Part shown: piece after piece, positions 37,281 to 47,051 of the stretch | How the letters are laid out: every line of letters starts with the position of its first letter | How positions within the stretch are numbered: position 1 is the stretch's first letter | Assembly (NCBI GenBank): GCA_052148155.1 | Contig: JBKQIY010000105.1 | Location: 1 to 50,071, forward strand | Reading direction: 5' to 3' | DNA: 50,071 nt | DNA from: JBBQER01 sp052148155 | Lineage (GTDB): Bacteria; Actinomycetota; Acidimicrobiia; IMCC26256; PALSA-610 | The notes under the pieces: generated by a model | What the model saw: only the letters and a program-made list of their open reading frames with translations | Databases searched by the model: none | Told to the model about the DNA's origin: nothing | Translations under genes and position numbers: made by a program

Positions 37281-38149
37281 ACATGCCACCCCTCGACGTC
37301 ACGATCATCACCGGAATGTCCGGCGCCGGCCGTTCCGAGGCCGCACGCGTGCTCGAAGACCTCGGCTTCTTCGTGATCGACAACCTCCCGCCGATGCTCA
37401 TCGGCAAGGTCACCGAACTTGCGCGCGGTCACAGCACACCGAGCCGATATGCGTTGGTCGTCGACGTCCGTTCCGGCGACTTCCTCCACGACCTCTCCGC
37501 CGCGATCGACGAACTCCACCAGCAGGGCGTCACGACCCGAATGCTCTACCTCGACGCGGGAGACGACGTGCTCGTCCGTCGCTACGAAGAAAGCCGGCGG
37601 CGTCATCCCCTCTCCGACAGCGATCGGGTCAGCGACGGCATCGCCCGCGAACGCGCCCTGCTCGAACCGCTCGTCGCCGAGGCCGATCTGCGGGTCGACA
37701 CGTCGACGCTCAACGTGCACGAGCTACGCGACCGATTGCGCGAGCTGTTCTCCGAGCACGAGTCGGCCGCGGCGCTGCAACTCAACGTCGTCTCGTTCGG
37801 CTACAAGCACGGGCTCCCGATCGACGTCGATCTCGTCTTCGATTGCCGGTTCCTGCCAAACCCGCACTGGGTTGAAGAACTCAGACCGTTGACCGGACTC
37901 GACGGTCCGATCCGCGACTACGTCCTCGCCCAGCGAGGCGCCCGCGAGTTCCTCGATGAGCTCGACCGTCTCTTCGGACTGCTGCTACCCGGCTACGAAC
38001 GCGAAGGCAAGGCGTACTTGTCGATCGCGCTCGGATGCACCGGAGGCCGCCACCGAAGTGTCGTCATCGCCGACCAGCTCGCGGAGCGTCTCCGCCGCCG
38101 CGGTCACCGAACAGCCGTACACCACCGGGACGTCGAACGTGCCGTATAA
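37277..38149 (+). CDS. rapZ: RapZ-family nucleotide-binding protein
   Basis: 290 residues. P-loop ITGMSGAGRSEAARVLEDLG with Walker B-like ALVVDVRSGDF. The C-terminal domain has FGYKHGLP, VFDCRFLPNPHW and the closing GCTGGRHRSV. In E. coli RapZ is an RNase adaptor for GlmZ. In Gram-positives the orthologue (YvcJ) has a nucleotide-binding role of uncertain target. Overlaps the uvrC stop and the yvcK start, so all three are coupled. Confidence 0.93.
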   Translation: MNMPPLDVTIITGMSGAGRSEAARVLEDLGFFVIDNLPPMLIGKVTELARGHSTPSRYALVVDVRSGDFLHDLSAAIDELHQQGVTTRMLYLDAGDDVLVRRYEESRRRHPLSDSDRVSDGIARERALLEPLVAEADLRVDTSTLNVHELRDRLRELFSEHESAAALQLNVVSFGYKHGLPIDVDLVFDCRFLPNPHWVEELRPLTGLDGPIRDYVLAQRGAREFLDELDRLFGLLLPGYEREGKAYLSIALGCTGGRHRSVVIADQLAERLRRRGHRTAVHHRDVERAV

Positions 38150-39029
38150 CCCCGACGCCAAAATCGTCGCCCTCGGCGGCGGGCACGGGCTCGCAGTCGC
38201 GCTCCAAGCCGTACGCCAATACGCCCAATCGGTCACCGCCGTCGTCAGCGTCGCCGACGACGGCGGCTCCTCGGGCCGATTGCGACGCGACCTCGGCGTC
38301 GCCGCGCCCGGCGACCTCCGCAAAAGTCTGGTCGCGCTCGCGTCCAACGGGGGGCCGTGGTCGACCGCGTTCGAACACCGTTTCGCGAGCGGCGAACTGT
38401 CAGGCCACGCGCTCGGCAACCTCCTCATCGTCGGGTTGGCGGAATCGCTCGGCGATCTGAACCGGGCGCTCGACGAGGCCGGCCGGCTCCTCGGCGCGGT
38501 CGGTCGCGTCATTCCCGCCACCGTCGACGCCGTCACCCTCGAAGCCGACATCGGCGGCGAAGCGGTGATCGGACAGGTGGCAGTCGAGTCGCTGACCGCC
38601 GGGGCAGTCGTAAGCCGCGTCAGGGTCGTGCCCGCCGACGCCGCCGCGACACCCGACGCGCTCGAGGCCATTGCACAGGCGACCCAGGTGGTGCTCGCCC
38701 CCGGATCCTTGTACACCAGCGTGCTCGCGGTGCTGTGTGTGCCCGAGATCCGGGCCGCGGTGGCGAACACGTCGGGGCGGGTGGTGCACGTGGCGAATCT
38801 CCGCGCCGATGCAGAGACATTCGGACTCGACAGCACCGACCAGCTCCGGGTCCTACTCGACCACGACGTCCGCGTCGATGTCTTGTTGCATGATCCACGG
38901 TACGGGCTCGCCGTGAGCGAGAATGACATCCGGGAATTGGGGGTACTGCCGGTCGCGGCCAACATCGCCGCGAACAGCTGCGCCCACGATCCGGTGAGAT
39001 TGGCGAGCGCGCTCGCAGGTCTGCTGTAG
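38139..39029 (+). CDS. yvcK: YvcK/CofD-like protein (gluconeogenesis factor)
   Basis: 296 residues. CofD-like fold with KIVALGGGHGLAVALQ and VVSVADDGGSSGRLR, where UDP-sugars bind in YvcK. HALGNLLIVGL and VLAPGSLYTSVL are conserved core segments. Orthologues in actinobacteria and Bacillus link carbon metabolism to cell wall precursor supply. GTG at 38139 has GGGA 9 nt upstream and overlaps rapZ by 11 bp. The next gene is gap, not whiA. Confidence 0.93.
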   Translation: MPYNPDAKIVALGGGHGLAVALQAVRQYAQSVTAVVSVADDGGSSGRLRRDLGVAAPGDLRKSLVALASNGGPWSTAFEHRFASGELSGHALGNLLIVGLAESLGDLNRALDEAGRLLGAVGRVIPATVDAVTLEADIGGEAVIGQVAVESLTAGAVVSRVRVVPADAAATPDALEAIAQATQVVLAPGSLYTSVLAVLCVPEIRAAVANTSGRVVHVANLRADAETFGLDSTDQLRVLLDHDVRVDVLLHDPRYGLAVSENDIRELGVLPVAANIAANSCAHDPVRLASALAGLL

Positions 39030-39070
39030 TCCAGGGCCGCCGCCGGGCGGTCACATCGGGGAGGATCAAG

Positions 39071-40102
39071 ATGGCTGTGCGAGTCGGCATCAACGGATTC
39101 GGGCGCATCGGTCGCTCGTTCACCCGCGCGATCCTCGCGCGGGGGGCCCAATGCGAGGTCGAACTCGTCGCCGTGAACGACCCGTTCGGCGACGCGCACA
39201 CCATGGCGTTCCTGCTCAAGCACGACTCCGTCGGTGGCACCATCGCGAACGAGATCAAAGTTGATGGCAACTCGTTCTCGATCGACGGTCGGGAGATCAA
39301 AAAGCTCGATCAGCGCGAGCCGGCAGACATCCCGTGGGCCGACAACGGCGTCGACATCGTGATCGAATCGACCGGTCTGTTCACCGCACGCGAGGGCGCC
39401 GCAGCCCACCTGAAAGGCGGCGCCAAACGCGTCGTCATTTCGGCACCGTCCAGCGATGCCGACGTCATGATCTGCATGGGCGTCAACGACGGCTCGTACG
39501 ATCCGAAGGCACATTCGGTGATCTCCAACGCGTCGTGTACCACGAACTGTCTCGCACCGATGACCCGCGTGCTACATGAACGCTTCGGTATCGAGCAAGG
39601 CTTCGTCACCACCGTTCACGCCTACACGAGCGATCAGCAACTCCAAGATCAAGCGACCGCGACCCGTTCCGGGAAACCCGACCTGCGTCGCATGCGCGCC
39701 GCCGCGCTGTCCATCATTCCCAACTCGACCGGCGCCGCCCGGGCTATCGGACTCGTCATGCCCGCACTGAAAGGCAAGCTCGACGGGATGTCGCTGCGAG
39801 TTCCGACCCCGACCGGTTCCATCACCGACCTCGTCGCGATCCTCCGCGACGACGTGGACATCGCTTCGGTCAACGACGCCTTCCTCGCCGGATCTAACGA
39901 CGAAAGCTACCGCGGCGTCCTCGAATACAGCGACGAACCGCTCGTGTCGGCCGACATCGTCGGCGACGCTGCGTCGTGCATCTTTTCGTCGCTCGACACA
40001 ATGGCGAACGGTCGAATGGTGAAGGTTCTCGGCTGGTACGACAACGAGTGGGGATACTCCAACCGGCTCGTCGACCTCGTCGAGTTCCTCGGCACTCGCT
40101 AA
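39071..40102 (+). CDS. gap: Glyceraldehyde-3-phosphate dehydrogenase, type I
   Basis: 343 residues. NAD-binding GINGFGRIGR with Asp37 in VAVNDPF indicating NAD preference. Catalytic Cys156 in SNASCTTNC, with His in TTVHAYTSDQ. C-terminal WYDNEWGYSNR. Oxidises and phosphorylates G3P. GGGGAGG before the ATG. Heads the gap-pgk-tpiA run. Confidence 0.98.
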   Translation: MAVRVGINGFGRIGRSFTRAILARGAQCEVELVAVNDPFGDAHTMAFLLKHDSVGGTIANEIKVDGNSFSIDGREIKKLDQREPADIPWADNGVDIVIESTGLFTAREGAAAHLKGGAKRVVISAPSSDADVMICMGVNDGSYDPKAHSVISNASCTTNCLAPMTRVLHERFGIEQGFVTTVHAYTSDQQLQDQATATRSGKPDLRRMRAAALSIIPNSTGAARAIGLVMPALKGKLDGMSLRVPTPTGSITDLVAILRDDVDIASVNDAFLAGSNDESYRGVLEYSDEPLVSADIVGDAASCIFSSLDTMANGRMVKVLGWYDNEWGYSNRLVDLVEFLGTR

Positions 40103-40106
40103 CAGC

Positions 40107-41297
40107 ATGGTCCAACCGGTACCGCAGCTGGAATCGCTCCCGCTGCCGAAGGAGACGCGCGTCCTGTTGCGCGCCGACTTCAACGTTCCGTTGCACGACG
40201 GCAGCATCGAAGACGACCTGCGGATCACCGCGTCATTGCCGACCATCGAATGGCTGATGTCACGGCAGACCAAAGTGGTGTGCTGCTCGCACCTCGGCCG
40301 CCCGAAAGGCAAGCCCGACTCGGCGTTTTCGTTGGCGCCCGTGGCCGACCGTCTCGGCGAACTGCTCGGCACAACGGTGACGCTCGCACCCCACATCGCA
40401 GACCCGGCAACCATCCACCAGACCCACGCGCTGCCAGCCGGTGGTGTGATGCTCGTCGAGAACCTGCGGTTCGATCCCGGCGAAGAGGCGAACGATCCTG
40501 CATTCGTACGAACGCTCGCCGAGCTCGGCGACGTCTACGTCGATGACGCCTTCGGTGCCGCGCACCGAGCGCACGCGTCGATCGTCGGTCCACCCCAAGT
40601 GATGCCATCCGCCGGCGGGCGCTTGCTCGCCCGCGAGGTCGACGTGTTAAGCCAACTGCTCGAGCGTCCGAAGCGACCGTTCGTCGTCGTCCTCGGAGGC
40701 GTCAAGGTGAGCGACAAGCTCGGCGTGATCGACGCGCTCCTCGACCGCTGCGATCAGCTGCTCATCGGCGGCGCGATGGCGTTCACATTTCTCGTCGCCG
40801 ACGGCGGACACGTCGGTCACTCGTTCGTCGAGGCCGCTCAGGTCGAGCACTGCCGTCAGCTGCTCGGCACCGGCAAGGTCGTCCTTCCGACCGACGCCGT
40901 CGCCGCCAACGCCATTCGCGCCGACGCGACAGCTCGCCACGTGTCCGCACAGTCGATCCCCGACGGTTGGACCGGGGTCGACATCGGCCCGGAAACCGCC
41001 GGGACCTACGCCGACATCGTCGAAGGCGCCGCGACGGTGTTGTGGAACGGCCCGATGGGTATTTTCGAGATACCACCGTTCGCGGCCGGGACCCGCACCG
41101 TCGCCGCCGCGGTGGCCGACTGTCGGGGCTTCACCGTCGTCGGTGGCGGCGACAGCGCCGCCGCCGTACGCGAGATGGGATTCGCCGACCAGGTCGATCA
41201 CGTGTCCACCGGCGGCGGAGCCGCGCTCGAGCTCATCGAGTTCGGTGACCTCCCCGGACTCGAGGCGCTGCGCCGAGGTGGGCAGCCGCCTCGGTAA
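40107..41297 (+). CDS. pgk: Phosphoglycerate kinase
   Basis: 396 residues. RADFNVPLHDG, SHLGRPKGK, VYVDDAFGAAHRAHAS and VVLGGVKVSDK are all present. The C-terminal nucleotide domain has NGPMGIFE and VGGGDSAAAV. Transfers phosphate from 1,3-bisphosphoglycerate to ADP. Four bases after gap, so coupled. Its stop TAA forms part of the tpiA -10 box. Confidence 0.98.
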   Translation: MVQPVPQLESLPLPKETRVLLRADFNVPLHDGSIEDDLRITASLPTIEWLMSRQTKVVCCSHLGRPKGKPDSAFSLAPVADRLGELLGTTVTLAPHIADPATIHQTHALPAGGVMLVENLRFDPGEEANDPAFVRTLAELGDVYVDDAFGAAHRAHASIVGPPQVMPSAGGRLLAREVDVLSQLLERPKRPFVVVLGGVKVSDKLGVIDALLDRCDQLLIGGAMAFTFLVADGGHVGHSFVEAAQVEHCRQLLGTGKVVLPTDAVAANAIRADATARHVSAQSIPDGWTGVDIGPETAGTYADIVEGAATVLWNGPMGIFEIPPFAAGTRTVAAAVADCRGFTVVGGGDSAAAVREMGFADQVDHVSTGGGAALELIEFGDLPGLEALRRGGQPPR

Positions 41298-41300
41298 GGT
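41295..41300 (+). promoter_or_regulatory. -10 box TAAGGT overlapping pgk stop, for tpiA
   Basis: TAAGGT ends 7 nt before the tpiA ATG and begins with the pgk stop codon. It gives tpiA a possible private leaderless promoter within the operon. Confidence 0.45.
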
Positions 41301-41307
41301 CCTGCCC

Positions 41308-42078
41308 ATGTCAGACCGCAAGCCGTTCATGGCCGGCAACTGGAAAATGCACCACACGCACCTCGAGGCGATCCAGGTCGTCCAAAAGCTCTCCTACCGG
41401 CTCGACAAGAAAGACTTCGACGAGGTCGACATCGTCGTCTGCCCGGCGTTCACCTCGTTGCGGTCGGTGCAGACCACCCTCGAAGGTGACCGCATCGATA
41501 TCGCGCTCGGCGCGCAGAACTGCCACTTCGAGCCCGAAGGCCCATACACCGGGGAGATCAGCGCCCCGATGCTCGCCAAACTGCACGTGCAGTACGTGAT
41601 CGTCGGCCATTCCGAACGCCGCCAACTGATGGGCGAAACCGACGAGATCGTCACCAAGAAGGTCCGTGCCGTGCTCGCTGCGGGCATGCAACCGATCGTG
41701 TGCGTGGGGGAGACGCTCGAACAGCGCGACGCCGGAGCGACCGACGAGTTCGTCGCCGGCCAGACCCGTTCTGCGCTGGCCAACCTCCCGGCCGAAACAG
41801 CCGAGCGTTGCCTCGTGGCCTACGAGCCCATCTGGGCCATCGGAACGGGCCGCAATGCCACACCGGACGATGCGAATACCACGATCGGCGCGATTCGGTC
41901 GGCAATCCGTGACCTGATGGGCCGCACGGCCGACGAGATGCGGATTCTGTACGGGGGCAGCATGAAGCCCGGCAACGTCGCCGACCTGATGGCCATGCCC
42001 GAGGTCGACGGCGGGCTCGTGGGGGGCGCGTCCCTCGACCCGGACGACTTCGCGAGAGTCATCCGGTACGCGAAGTAA
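41308..42078 (+). CDS. tpiA: Triosephosphate isomerase
   Basis: 256 residues. Catalytic Lys13 in AGNWKMH, His101 in VIVGHSERR, Glu173 in AYEPIWAIGTG. Phosphate loop YGGSMKPGN and GGLVGGASL. Interconverts dihydroxyacetone phosphate and G3P. ATG set by the TAAGGT box; the upstream in-frame extension lies inside pgk. Confidence 0.98.
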   Translation: MSDRKPFMAGNWKMHHTHLEAIQVVQKLSYRLDKKDFDEVDIVVCPAFTSLRSVQTTLEGDRIDIALGAQNCHFEPEGPYTGEISAPMLAKLHVQYVIVGHSERRQLMGETDEIVTKKVRAVLAAGMQPIVCVGETLEQRDAGATDEFVAGQTRSALANLPAETAERCLVAYEPIWAIGTGRNATPDDANTTIGAIRSAIRDLMGRTADEMRILYGGSMKPGNVADLMAMPEVDGGLVGGASLDPDDFARVIRYAK

Positions 42079-42116
42079 GCTGCCGGCCGACCTGATTTCA
42101 AGAGGGAGATGATCCT

Positions 42117-42350
42117 GTGCTGATCAATGCGACGCTGCTGACGATCCACATCACCGTCTCGTTGATCCTGATCGTGTTCATCTTGCTCCACTCCGGCCGC
42201 GGCGGCGGGCTGTCCGACATGTTCGGAGGGGCCGCGGGCGGATCCCTGGCGGGATCCACGGTCGTCGAGCGCAATCTTGACCGGCTGACCGTCGTCGTTT
42301 CGTTGGTCTTCACGTTCACGACGATGCTTCTCGCGCTCCGACTCGACTGA
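42117..42350 (+). CDS. secG: Protein translocase subunit SecG
   Basis: 77 residues, two helices. N-terminal helix (LLTIHITVSLILIVFILLHS), then the Gly-rich loop GRGGGLSDMFGGAAGGSLAG that is diagnostic, then the second helix near the C-terminus. Peripheral member of SecYEG. AGGGAG upstream of GTG. Position after tpiA is conserved in many bacteria. Confidence 0.95.
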   Translation: MLINATLLTIHITVSLILIVFILLHSGRGGGLSDMFGGAAGGSLAGSTVVERNLDRLTVVVSLVFTFTTMLLALRLD

Positions 42351-42398
42351 GCAGAAGAAAACGGCTTCATTACCGCCAGATTCTGCCGAGTAAGTCGT

Positions 42399-44093
42399 AT
42401 GGCCCGACGTCCCTTTGGCGCGCTCGTCCTTTTCGCCGCGTTCGCGATGTCGGTTGCGGCCTGCGGGAGCACTTCGGCTGGCCCGGGTGCGACTGCCTCC
42501 CCGACGACAACGTCGTTTGCTGGGACCGTCCCGTATGGAGGGACGCTGGTCGTCGGCGCCGAGCAAGAACCAGATTGTTTCGATTGGATCGGGTCGTGTT
42601 CGGGTTCGTCGTGGGGAACCTGGATGGCGCAGCTCGAAACCCAGCCGATGGCGTTCCGGACGGTCATCAGAAACGATGCTGCAGTCTGGGTGCCGGGCAC
42701 AGTGCTGGCCGGTGAACCGAAGTTTGTTGCGTCGCCGATCGAAACGATCACCTACCAGATCAATCCGGCCGCGGTGTGGTCCGATGGGGTGCCGATCTCG
42801 TGCGCAGATTTTCGCTACACCGCCGCGCAGGAACAGTCCGGCCCAGACATCTACGACCGGACCGGCTATGTCGATATCGACCGGGTGTCATGTCCGACGC
42901 CGAAGACCGTCGTCGTCACCTACAAGAAAGGCAAGACGTTCGCGGGCTGGCAAGCGCTGTTCTCGAGCGCAGTCGGAATCTTGCCGGCGCATCTGCTCCA
43001 GGGCAAGAGCCGCGACGCGTTGTTGAAAGACGGGTATTCGTGGTCGGGTGGTCCCTGGTTCGCGAAGTGGAACAAGGGCCAGAACATCGTGTTGACACCG
43101 AACCCGAAGTATTGGGGACCGAAACCGCATCTCGACAAGGTGGTGTTCCAGTTCGAGACCGACACTGCCGCGGAGTTCCAGGCCTTCCGGTCAGGTCAGG
43201 TCGACGCCATCTATCCGCAACCGCAGCTCGACGTGGTCGACGCGATCAAACAGGGCCTCCCCGACGCACACACCCAGTATCAGTCGCAGACCGCGACCGT
43301 TGAGGCGTTGTTCTTCAACAATGCGCGCTTCCCGTTCAATTCGAAGCCAGTCCGGCAAGCGTTCAGTTACGCGATCGACCGGAACGCGATCGTGAACAAG
43401 CTGTTCGGGCCGCTCGGGGTCACCACGGCCGCGAACTCGCTCAATCCGTTCGTGGTCAAGGACTACAGCAATCCGAACGCGTGGGCCGGATACCAGCCCG
43501 ACCTCGCCAAGGTGAACTCGTTGATGACCGGCGCCGGTTGGAAGAAAGGCTCCGACGGCATCTGGGCCAAACACGGCCAACGCGCCGCGTTCACGATCGT
43601 GTCGACCGCGGGTGACCAACGACGAGAACTCACCGAGGAAGTCATGCAACCGGAACTGAAAGCCGCCGGTTTCGACATGTCCATCAAGAACACGTCCGCC
43701 GACAACCTGTTCGGGACGGTGCTCCCCGCCGGGAACTATCAACTGTCGTTGTACGCCCAGAGCCTGACCGGAATCACACCCGGCCTGTGTTCGACGTTCT
43801 GCACCGAGAACATCCCTGGCCCCGCCAACCAAAACTCCGGCGAGAACTGGAGTTGGGTCAGTATCCCGGCGGCCGACACCCAACTCCGTATCGTCGACAC
43901 CGATCTCAACCAAACCACGAGCGAAGCTGCCGCCGCCAAAGCCGATGACATCCTCGCCGCCAACGCGGTCGCGTTGCCCCTCGACCCGCTCCCCGACATC
44001 TGCATCTGGAACGACAAAGTCGTCGGGCCGATCTCCGACAACCCCATCGAAGGCATGTTCTGGAACATCGATCAGTGGGGGATCAAGCAGTAG
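42399..44093 (+). CDS. Peptide ABC transporter substrate-binding lipoprotein
   Basis: 564 residues. Lipoprotein signal peptide with lipobox SVAAC (Cys22). Family 5 solute-binding protein: INPAAVWSDGVPISCADFRY, then SWSGGPWFAKWNKGQ with PNPKYWG, and VRQAFSYAIDR, all typical of OppA/DppA. It captures oligopeptides or similar ligands outside the membrane. Paired cysteines in CFDWIGSC and CSTFC suggest disulfides. First gene of the transporter operon, 48 bp after secG. Confidence 0.92.
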   Translation: MARRPFGALVLFAAFAMSVAACGSTSAGPGATASPTTTSFAGTVPYGGTLVVGAEQEPDCFDWIGSCSGSSWGTWMAQLETQPMAFRTVIRNDAAVWVPGTVLAGEPKFVASPIETITYQINPAAVWSDGVPISCADFRYTAAQEQSGPDIYDRTGYVDIDRVSCPTPKTVVVTYKKGKTFAGWQALFSSAVGILPAHLLQGKSRDALLKDGYSWSGGPWFAKWNKGQNIVLTPNPKYWGPKPHLDKVVFQFETDTAAEFQAFRSGQVDAIYPQPQLDVVDAIKQGLPDAHTQYQSQTATVEALFFNNARFPFNSKPVRQAFSYAIDRNAIVNKLFGPLGVTTAANSLNPFVVKDYSNPNAWAGYQPDLAKVNSLMTGAGWKKGSDGIWAKHGQRAAFTIVSTAGDQRRELTEEVMQPELKAAGFDMSIKNTSADNLFGTVLPAGNYQLSLYAQSLTGITPGLCSTFCTENIPGPANQNSGENWSWVSIPAADTQLRIVDTDLNQTTSEAAAAKADDILAANAVALPLDPLPDICIWNDKVVGPISDNPIEGMFWNIDQWGIKQ

Positions 44094-44156
44094 CGTCAAC
44101 CCACATGGCGCGTCCTCCGATCCGATGAGCTCATCCGATCACTCGAGGAAACCCCG

Positions 44157-45128
44157 GTGCTGAGATATCTCGCGCGTCGCGTGCTCGGCTCGATCCCCGT
44201 GCTGCTAGTCGCGTCGTTCATCACGTTCTGGCTCATTCGTCGGGCGATCGATCCACTCGCCAAGTACCGGCACACCAGAGGCGCCGAAGCGGTCATGGCG
44301 CAACAGCGCAAGGCGCTCGGGCTGAATCATCCCGTGATCGTGCAGTGGTGGAGTTGGCTGACGCACTTCATTCGAGGCGACTGGGGGACCAGCGCCAGAA
44401 CTTCCGACGCGGTGTCGGGCATGATCCAGCACGCACTTTGGCCGTCTGTGCAGCTGCTCTTCTGGGCGACGATCGCATCGGTGCTCGTCGCCTTGCTGCT
44501 CGGAACGTACTCCGCAGTGAAGCAATACTCGGCCGGCGACTACTTCTTTACGGGCTTGTCGTATCTCGGTATCGCGATGCCCGATTTCTTCTTCGCGCTT
44601 CTCGCGATCGGCGCACTCGTCACCTGGCCGGCGGTGCACTTCCACCTGAACGAACCGATCTTGTATTCCATCGGTCTGCATACCGAAGGTGAGAGCGGAC
44701 TCAACCTCGACTACTTCCGACATCTCGCGCTGCCCGTCCTCACCCTGACGTTCGGCAGCGTCGCCTCGTGGAGCCGTTTTCACCGTTCCGCGATGCTCGA
44801 CGTGCTGAATGCCGATTACGTGCGCACCGCCCGGGCCAAAGGAGTGCCGCGCCGCCAGGTGATCGTCCGCCACGCGTTTCGCAACGCGCTGATCCCGTTC
44901 ACGACGGTCACCGCACTCGACACGGCGTTTCTCATCAGCGGGGTGATCGTGACCGAGAAAATCTTCTCGATCTCCGGGATGGGGCAAGCATTCCTGACCG
45001 CGCTCGGAGCGGGCGACGCCCCCTTCCTGCTCGCTTGGTTCGTTATCACGTCGGTCGCGGTGATCGCAATGAACCTCCTGACCGACGTCGCGTACGTCGT
45101 ACTCGACCCGAGGATCCGGCTGTCGTGA
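44157..45128 (+). CDS. ABC transporter permease, DppB/OppB type
   Basis: 323 residues, six helices. N-terminal YLARRVLGSIPVLLVASFIT is typical of OppB. The cytoplasmic EAA loop reads ADYVRTARAKGVPRRQVIVR, the contact site for the ATPases. GTG start after GAGGAAA. Its end overlaps the next permease by GTGA. Confidence 0.94.
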   Translation: MLRYLARRVLGSIPVLLVASFITFWLIRRAIDPLAKYRHTRGAEAVMAQQRKALGLNHPVIVQWWSWLTHFIRGDWGTSARTSDAVSGMIQHALWPSVQLLFWATIASVLVALLLGTYSAVKQYSAGDYFFTGLSYLGIAMPDFFFALLAIGALVTWPAVHFHLNEPILYSIGLHTEGESGLNLDYFRHLALPVLTLTFGSVASWSRFHRSAMLDVLNADYVRTARAKGVPRRQVIVRHAFRNALIPFTTVTALDTAFLISGVIVTEKIFSISGMGQAFLTALGAGDAPFLLAWFVITSVAVIAMNLLTDVAYVVLDPRIRLS

Positions 45129-46045
45129 ATACGCCAGCGATCCTCGCGCAACGTCCCATCGAAGACCCTGACCTGGCGCCCGGTTCGGCGCCCGTCATGC
45201 GAACGAACTGGCAGCTGTTTCGCCGCCGGTTCTTCCGACACAAGATGGCGCTGGTGTCGATCGCCGTACTGGCGATCCTGATGGTGGCCTGCTACGGCGC
45301 ACCTTGGCTCGCGCCCTACAAGCAAGGTGCCCAGAACCTCTTGAACAGTGACCTCGGCCCGAGCACCAAGCATTGGTTCGGCACCGACGACCTCGGCCGT
45401 GATCAGCTCTCGGAAGTCATGTATGCCGGGCGGATCTCGCTCACCATCGGACTGGCCGTTGCAGCGTTGTCGACGATCGTCGGCGTGACCGTCGGCGCGG
45501 TAGCCGCCTATTTCGGTGGCGCGACCGATCAGTCGCTGAGTGCCCTCACTGACCTCTTCCTCATCCTGCCCGACTTGGCGCTACTCGCGGTCGCGGTGTT
45601 GATCTTCAGCCAGAGCTACACCTCGATCGTCGTCGTGCTCGCCGCGCTGGGTTGGATGTACATGGCGCGAATCGTGCGCGCCCAGGTGTTGTCCCTCAAG
45701 GAGAAAGAGTTTGTCGAGGCGGCACGCGCGTCGGGAGCGTCGACGACGCGAATCTTGATCCGCCACATCATCCCGAACTGCGTCGGGACGATCATGGTGA
45801 ACGCCACCCTGTCTGTCGCGTTGGCCATCTCGACCGAAGCCACGTTGTCGTTCCTTGGTTTCGGCGTGCAGCCGCCGCAGAACTCGTGGGGCCGCATGCT
45901 GTCCGACGCCGAGGCGTATGCGAATTCGTCTTCGAGGTTTTATCTCGTCCTGTTTCCCGGCCTCATGCTGTTACTGACCGTGCTCGCCGTGAACTTCCTC
46001 GGTGACGCACTACGCGACGCCCTCGATCCCCAATCGCGGCGCTGA
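45125..46045 (+). CDS. ABC transporter permease, DppC/OppC type
   Basis: 306 residues. OppC_N segment (WQLFRRRFFRHKMALVSIAV), loop HWFGTDDLGRDQLSEVMYAG, EAA loop KEFVEAARASGASTTRILIR, then NSWGRMLSDAEAY near the C-terminus. Pairs with the DppB-type permease. GTG start 45125 is coupled to the upstream stop. Confidence 0.94.
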   Translation: MNTPAILAQRPIEDPDLAPGSAPVMRTNWQLFRRRFFRHKMALVSIAVLAILMVACYGAPWLAPYKQGAQNLLNSDLGPSTKHWFGTDDLGRDQLSEVMYAGRISLTIGLAVAALSTIVGVTVGAVAAYFGGATDQSLSALTDLFLILPDLALLAVAVLIFSQSYTSIVVVLAALGWMYMARIVRAQVLSLKEKEFVEAARASGASTTRILIRHIIPNCVGTIMVNATLSVALAISTEATLSFLGFGVQPPQNSWGRMLSDAEAYANSSSRFYLVLFPGLMLLLTVLAVNFLGDALRDALDPQSRR

Positions 46046-46046
46046 C

Positions 46047-47051
46047 ATGACGGCCGGATCTGTCCTGTCCGTCCGTCATCTCTCAGTCGATTTCAAAACT
46101 GACGACGGAACCGTTCACGCGGTCGACGACGTGAGCTTCGATCTCGCGCCGTCCGAAACGCTCGGCATTGTCGGCGAGTCGGGTTCCGGCAAGTCGGTGA
46201 CGTCGCTCGCGATCCTTGGACTCCTTCCCACAACCGCGAACGTCACCGGTACGGTCATCTTCGACGGAGGAAACCTCATCGGCCGATCCGACAAACAGCT
46301 GCAGCCCATACGCGGCGACCGTATCGCCATGATCTTTCAGGATGCGCTCACCGCGCTCAATCCCGTGCACCAAGTGGGCGACCAAATCGCCGAGGCCATC
46401 GCAGTACACCACCACACATCGAGAGACGAGTTACGTAAACGTACGGTCGACCTCCTCGACATCGTCGGCATCCCGAACCCGATCGAGCGGGCCGACGACT
46501 ATCCCCACCAGTTCTCGGGCGGGATGCGTCAACGAGCCATGATCGCGATGGCCATCGCCAACGAGCCCGACGTACTCATCGCCGACGAACCAACGACCGC
46601 GCTCGACGTCACAATTCAGGCGCAAGTGCTCGACGTGCTCGAGCGGATACAGGAACGCACCCGCACCGCAATCATGTTGATCACACACGATCTCGGGATA
46701 GTGGCCGGGATCGCCGGTCGAGTCCTCGTGATGTACGCCGGACGCCAAGCCGAGCTCGGTACCGTTGAAGACATCTTCTACCGACCGAGCCATCCGTACA
46801 CGCAAGGATTGCTGGCGTCACTTCCCAGGCTCGACCGACGCGCCACCGGAGACCGTCTCCACCGAATCAAAGGCCAACCACCGTCGCTCGTGTTCCGCCC
46901 TTCCGGCTGCGCGTTCCATCCGCGGTGCCCGGTATCAGACCTTGACGGTCTGTGTGCGACGACAGTGCCAGAAACGCAGGTAGTCGACGGCGATCATGTC
47001 TCCGCATGCCATTTCGCGACAACGCTTGGTCTGCGTCAGGAACACGCATGA
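46047..47051 (+). CDS. ABC transporter ATP-binding protein, OppD type
   Basis: 334 residues. Walker A VGESGSGKSV, Q-loop FQDALTALNP, signature FSGGMRQR, Walker B LIADEPTTALD, H-loop ITHDLG. The C-terminal OppD/F domain has RPSGCAFHPRCPVSDLDGLC, whose cysteines fit the oligopeptide-type iron-sulfur or disulfide site. One base after the permease. Overlaps the next gene by ATGA. Confidence 0.94.
   Translation: MTAGSVLSVRHLSVDFKTDDGTVHAVDDVSFDLAPSETLGIVGESGSGKSVTSLAILGLLPTTANVTGTVIFDGGNLIGRSDKQLQPIRGDRIAMIFQDALTALNPVHQVGDQIAEAIAVHHHTSRDELRKRTVDLLDIVGIPNPIERADDYPHQFSGGMRQRAMIAMAIANEPDVLIADEPTTALDVTIQAQVLDVLERIQERTRTAIMLITHDLGIVAGIAGRVLVMYAGRQAELGTVEDIFYRPSHPYTQGLLASLPRLDRRATGDRLHRIKGQPPSLVFRPSGCAFHPRCPVSDLDGLCATTVPETQVVDGDHVSACHFATTLGLRQEHA

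Noticed and set aside
37985..39514. Long minus-strand ORF opposite yvcK and gap
   Set aside because: Antisense shadow of two well-identified genes. The translation has no recognisable domain.
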